From NCBI GenBank assembly GCA_964517265.1, contig CAZFBS010000034.1:1-35254 (forward strand): a stretch of DNA of 35,254 nt. The letters are read 5' to 3'. Made by a program: the position numbers and the translations under genes. The notes under the pieces were generated by a model that saw only the letters and a list, made by a program, of their open reading frames with translations, was not told the origin of the DNA and did no database searches. Position 1 is the first letter of the stretch. Every line of letters starts with the position of its first letter. This document shows, one piece after another, positions 32,317 to 35,254 of this stretch. Origin of the DNA: REEP01 sp964517265 (GTDB lineage: Bacteria; Pseudomonadota; Alphaproteobacteria; Rhodospirillales; Defluviicoccaceae).

Positions 32317-34139
32317 CCGGCGAGATGATCTACGTTCTTGCCGTCCTGGGCATAGCCATCATCCTGTTCGCCAGTGACCGCGTGCGCCTCGACATCGTCG
32401 CGATCATGGTTGTCCTTGCACTGGTGTTGGGAGATGTGCTGACGGTCGAGGAAGGCTTGGCGGGTTTCAGTGATTCGGTGGTGATCATGATCGCCGCACT
32501 GTTCGTCGTTGGCGAAGCGCTGGCGACCACTGGGATCGCGTTGACCATCGGCAAGTGGCTGCTGCGCGTCGGCGGCACCAGCGAAACGCGTCTGATCGCC
32601 CTTATCATGGTGGTGGTCGCTGGCATCGGTGCGTTCATGAGCTCGACGGGAATCGTCGCCATTTTCATTCCCATCGTCGTCACGATCGCCGATAAGACCG
32701 GATTGAGCCGAAGCCGGTTGATGATGCCGTTGGCGTTCGCCGCGCTGATCAGCGGGATGATGACGCTGATCGCAACGCCGCCGAACCTGATCGTCAATAA
32801 CGAGCTGCGGGCGGCGGGCCTTGAACCCTTCGGCTTTTTCGCGTTCACGCCGTTCGGCGTCATCGTCCTTGTTGCCGGCATAGGCTACATGCTCCTTGTC
32901 GGGCGCCGCCTCGTCGGTGGACCATCCGTGGCTGCAGCTGCCGATCGCGGCGGCCGCACCTTGTCCGATCTGATCGCCTCCTACGTCCTTGCGGATCGCT
33001 TCCGTCGTTTACGGCTCCGTCCGGGATCGCCGCTTATTGGCCGCAGCATCGGCCAGTTGAAGTTGCGGACGTTGTTCGGGGTGGTGGCGGTGGGAGTGGA
33101 ACGCCGGCGATCGGGACGTGTGGTGGTGATGCCCGCGCTTGCTGACACCCATTTCGAGGCGGGCGACATTCTGCTTGTTGTGGGGGCCGATGAGCCGGTC
33201 GCTCATCTTGTCGAGTCTCAACGGCTTCGGCGGCTGCCGATCGAGGCCTCCTCGCGCGACAGCGTGGTTCAGGAGCTTGGTCTCGCCGAAGTCATGATAC
33301 CGCCCGATTCGAAACTGATCGGCCAATCGCTGATGGATGCGGCCTTTCGCTCGCGGCACAAGGTCAGCGTCCTCGGCATCCGGCGAAAGGGAGAACTCCT
33401 CGACGCGGCCCCTGCGGGAGTCCGACTGGCGTTTGGCGATACCCTGTTGGTGAGTGGCCGCTGGCGCGATATCGATCTGTTGCAATCGAACAAGAGGGAT
33501 TTCTTGGTCCTTCATCTGCCGGTCGAGATGAAGGACGTGGCGCCGGCACGGAGTCGGGCACCCTATGCGCTGGCGATCCTTCTCGGAATGATCGTTCTGA
33601 TGACGTTCGGCCTCGTGCCCAATGTCACCGCGGTTCTGCTTGCGGCTCTTGCCGTCGTGCTGACCCGCTGCGTCACCATGGAGGCGGCCTATCGGGCAAT
33701 CAACTGGCCCAGCCTGGTCTTGATCGCGGGCATGCTCCCGCTGGCCACGGCACTCCAGAAGACCGGAGGCACCGAGCTGATTGTCGAAGGCTTGGTGGCA
33801 GGAATTGGGGGCGCGGGGCCGCGGGCGATGATGGCCGCGCTGTTCGTGTTGACCGCCCTGATCGGTCTGTTTGTCTCGAATACCGCAACAGCTGTCCTGC
33901 TCGCGCCGATCGCCATCCTGACCGCGAACAGCCTTGGCGTCTCGCCTTATCCGTTCGCGATGACCGTCGCCCTTGCCTCGTCGGCAGCGTTCATGACCCC
34001 GATCTCCTCGCCGGTGAACACGCTGGTGCTCGCCCCCGGCAACTACCGGTTCATCGACTTCGTTAAAGTGGGCGTGCCGATGACCATCCTTGCCGGTGCG
34101 ATCTCCTTGATTGCCGTTCCCCTGATCCTGCCGTTTTGA
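32313..34139 (+). CDS. SLC13/DASS-type permease with two TrkA-C domains
   Basis: A 608-residue inner-membrane protein. Two hydrophobic halves (residues of about 1-210 and 410-608) surround a soluble middle with two TrkA-C (RCK-C) domains. The first begins RFRRLRLRPGSPLIGRSIGQ and the second LAEVMIPPDSKLIGQSLMDA; each ends in a strand such as ILLVVGAD or TLLVSGRW. The membrane part has the repeated motifs SSTGIVAIFIPIV with LIATPPNLIVNNEL, and SNTATAVLLAPIA with TPISSPVNTLVLAPGNYRF, typical of SLC13 anion:Na+ symporters (S-N/T-x and P-x-N sites). Substrates in this group include sulfate, dicarboxylates and citrate; the exact one is unknown. The ATG at 32313 fits the first helix but relies on the overlapping leader ORF. 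The spacer to the thiC promoter is 30 bases. Confidence 0.93.
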   Translation: MTGEMIYVLAVLGIAIILFASDRVRLDIVAIMVVLALVLGDVLTVEEGLAGFSDSVVIMIAALFVVGEALATTGIALTIGKWLLRVGGTSETRLIALIMVVVAGIGAFMSSTGIVAIFIPIVVTIADKTGLSRSRLMMPLAFAALISGMMTLIATPPNLIVNNELRAAGLEPFGFFAFTPFGVIVLVAGIGYMLLVGRRLVGGPSVAAAADRGGRTLSDLIASYVLADRFRRLRLRPGSPLIGRSIGQLKLRTLFGVVAVGVERRRSGRVVVMPALADTHFEAGDILLVVGADEPVAHLVESQRLRRLPIEASSRDSVVQELGLAEVMIPPDSKLIGQSLMDAAFRSRHKVSVLGIRRKGELLDAAPAGVRLAFGDTLLVSGRWRDIDLLQSNKRDFLVLHLPVEMKDVAPARSRAPYALAILLGMIVLMTFGLVPNVTAVLLAALAVVLTRCVTMEAAYRAINWPSLVLIAGMLPLATALQKTGGTELIVEGLVAGIGGAGPRAMMAALFVLTALIGLFVSNTATAVLLAPIAILTANSLGVSPYPFAMTVALASSAAFMTPISSPVNTLVLAPGNYRFIDFVKVGVPMTILAGAISLIAVPLILPF

Positions 34140-34169
34140 AAGGGTGGCCGGAAAAGCAGGTCGGCGAGA

Positions 34170-34198
34170 TTGACAGGCGCGGTCACTGGCCGCATCAT
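34170..34198 (+). promoter_or_regulatory. Promoter of the thiC riboswitch transcript
   Basis: A consensus -35 TTGACA (34170-34175) and a -10 CATCAT (34193-34198, four of six consensus bases) are spaced 17 bases apart. Transcription would begin at about 34205, the first base of the TPP riboswitch P1 helix, which supports the call. Confidence 0.7.
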
Positions 34199-34205
34199 CA
34201 ACCCT

Positions 34206-34306
34206 TTCCAGGGGAGCCCCGGTAGGGGGCTGAGAGAGCGCCGGCCGCCAAGGCGACGCGCAAACCCTTCGAACCTGATCCGGGTTATGCCGGCGTAGGA
34301 ATGGAA
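34206..34306 (+). promoter_or_regulatory. TPP riboswitch aptamer (THI element)
   Basis: Binds thiamine pyrophosphate and lowers expression of the downstream gene. Helix P1 is closed by TTCCA (34206-34210) and TGGAA (34302-34306). The conserved blocks are AGGGGAGCCCC, GGGGGCTGAGAGA (pyrimidine-sensor helix and the CUGAGA core), ACCCTTCGAACCTGATC and the 3' block CCGGCGTAGGAAT. A variable helix P3 of about 20 bases (GCCGGCCGCCAAGGCGACGC) is present. It lies about 100 bases before thiC, a thiamine synthesis gene, as expected. Confidence 0.97.
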
Positions 34307-34376
34307 CAGCCTTTGGCCATATCGATTTTCTTTATCCTCCATGGCCGATGGCTCCTCACCCCTTGCCTTTGCACCG

Positions 34377-34400
34377 GATCTCCTCGACAGTCAGGAGATC
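34377..34400 (+). promoter_or_regulatory. Hairpin pairing with the thiC ribosome binding site
   Basis: GATCTCCT (34377-34384) and AGGAGATC (34393-34400) are perfect 8-base arms with loop CGACAGTC. The second arm contains the AGGAG ribosome binding site of thiC, 3 bases before its ATG. This fits an expression platform that blocks translation when TPP is bound. A second hairpin, GGCCAT/ATGGCC (34315-34346), may be the competing element. What disrupts the sequestering helix without ligand was not resolved. Confidence 0.65.
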
Positions 34401-34403
34401 ACT

Positions 34404-35254
34404 ATGCCCAAAGACACACCTGAGACCCTTTCCCCGGCATCTGCGCACCTCGGTACCGGTTCTCAAGTCTCGAGCGGGCCCCTGCCGGCCTCACGCAAAA
34501 TCCATGTTCCAGGCCGGCTGTTTCCGGATATCTGCGTCGCGATGCGCGAGATCGAGGTGTCGAGCCCCGATCAGCCGACGGTCCGGGTATACGACAGCTC
34601 CGGCCCCTACACCGATGCCGGGGCCACAATTGACATCGGTAAAGGGCTCCCGCCGCTGCGCAGCGCCTGGATTGAGGCTCGTGGCGACACCAAAGAGGTT
34701 GAGGGACGGGCGGTTCGCCCGGAGGACAACGGCTTGCGGCGCAGCGAAGGCGCCGATGTTGCCGAGTTTTCCGGCGGGCGGCCGCGGCCGCGCCGAGCCT
34801 TGGCTGGCGCTGCGGTAACCCAGCTGGCTTATGCCCGGCGCGGCATCGTCACTCCGGAGATGGAGTACATCGCGATCCGCGAAAACCTCGGCCGCCTCAA
34901 TGCGAGCGGTCGGCAGCAAGATGGCGAGTCCTTCGGCGCGGAGCTGCCGGATCCGGTCACGCCGGAATTCGTGCGTGACGAGGTGGCGCGCGGCCGCGCG
35001 ATCATTCCCGCCAACATCAACCACCCGGAAGCCGAGCCGATGATCATCGGCCGTAACTTCCTGGTCAAGATCAACGCCAATATCGGCAATTCCGCCGTCG
35101 CGTCATCGGTGGCGGAAGAAGTCGAGAAGATGGTGTGGGCGATCCGTTGGGGTGCCGATACCGTGATGGACCTCTCGACCGGGCGTAACATTCACAACAC
35201 GCGCGAATGGATCATCCGCAACGCGCCGGTGCCGATCGGCACCGTGCCGATCTA
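34404..35254 (+). CDS. thiC: Phosphomethylpyrimidine synthase, 3' end outside window
   Basis: The first 283 residues of ThiC, the radical-SAM enzyme that turns 5-aminoimidazole ribotide into hydroxymethylpyrimidine phosphate for thiamine. The frame is open from ATG 34404 to the window end. The family's N-terminal domain is seen in FPDICVAMREIEVSSPDQPT and YDSSGPYTD, and the barrel core in QLAYARRGIVTPEMEYIAIR, RAIIPANINHPEAEPMIIGR, NANIGNSAVASSVAEEVEKM and WGADTVMDLSTGRNI. The CX2CX4C iron-sulfur cluster site lies near the C-terminus and is not in the window. AGGAG precedes the ATG inside the hairpin. A C-terminal half in the next sequence is expected. Confidence 0.97.
   Translation, partial: MPKDTPETLSPASAHLGTGSQVSSGPLPASRKIHVPGRLFPDICVAMREIEVSSPDQPTVRVYDSSGPYTDAGATIDIGKGLPPLRSAWIEARGDTKEVEGRAVRPEDNGLRRSEGADVAEFSGGRPRPRRALAGAAVTQLAYARRGIVTPEMEYIAIRENLGRLNASGRQQDGESFGAELPDPVTPEFVRDEVARGRAIIPANINHPEAEPMIIGRNFLVKINANIGNSAVASSVAEEVEKMVWAIRWGADTVMDLSTGRNIHNTREWIIRNAPVPIGTVPI

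Noticed and set aside
34491..35024. Minus-strand frames opposite the thiC start
   Set aside because: The plus strand encodes unmistakable ThiC sequence up to the window end.

Overview
The window is GC-rich, densely coded chromosomal DNA. The minus-strand order dprA-topA-rnr-(S41 peptidase)-rpmG, together with the HmrR-type copper regulator and several protein families, suggests an alphaproteobacterium, most likely Rhodospirillales-like. That placement is an inference from family resemblance and gene order. One 100-base run of N (3713-3812) marks an assembly join. No tRNA, rRNA, CRISPR array, transposase or prophage gene was seen.

Layout. 1-4.8 kb: a secreted NTF2-like protein, then a copper module (MerR-type regulator and CopA P-type ATPase on minus; the end of a CopZ-like chaperone and an SDR oxidoreductase on plus). 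The divergent copper promoter lies in the N gap. 4.9-7.5 kb: a periplasmic protein made of two HdeA-like repeats, a glycine-zipper lipoprotein, an FkbM methyltransferase and a 2-hydroxychromene-2-carboxylate isomerase-like protein. 7.5-9.9 kb: a FucP-family sugar/H+ symporter and a PfkB sugar kinase, probably one sugar-use operon. 10.1-14.8 kb: two very small membrane proteins, a 1032-residue STAND ATPase regulator with a C-terminal SARP-like DNA-binding domain, and a divergent aldo/keto reductase. 14.9-20.0 kb: a DUF1269-like fusion protein diverging from a TRAP transporter operon (P-Q-M) that carries a fourth, BASS-like transporter gene. 20.1-22.5 kb: a TerB/J-domain protein, a DMT exporter and an AmiD-type amidase.

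22.5-32.2 kb is housekeeping: RNase P RNA with a well-placed promoter, a Crp/Fnr regulator, then the minus-strand block rpmG, S41 protease, rnr, topA, dprA. 32.2-34.1 kb: an SLC13/TrkA-C transporter whose start codon overlaps the stop of a seven-codon leader ORF. 34.1 kb to the end: a promoter, a TPP riboswitch, a hairpin that pairs with the Shine-Dalgarno sequence, and the 5' part of thiC.

Most of this is familiar biology. The least described parts are the tandem HdeA-like protein, the regulator/small-membrane-protein neighbourhood with an 11-bp-period direct repeat, the DUF1269-like fusion, the leader peptide before the SLC13 transporter and the TRAP-BASS operon. I found no convincing defence or mobile system.
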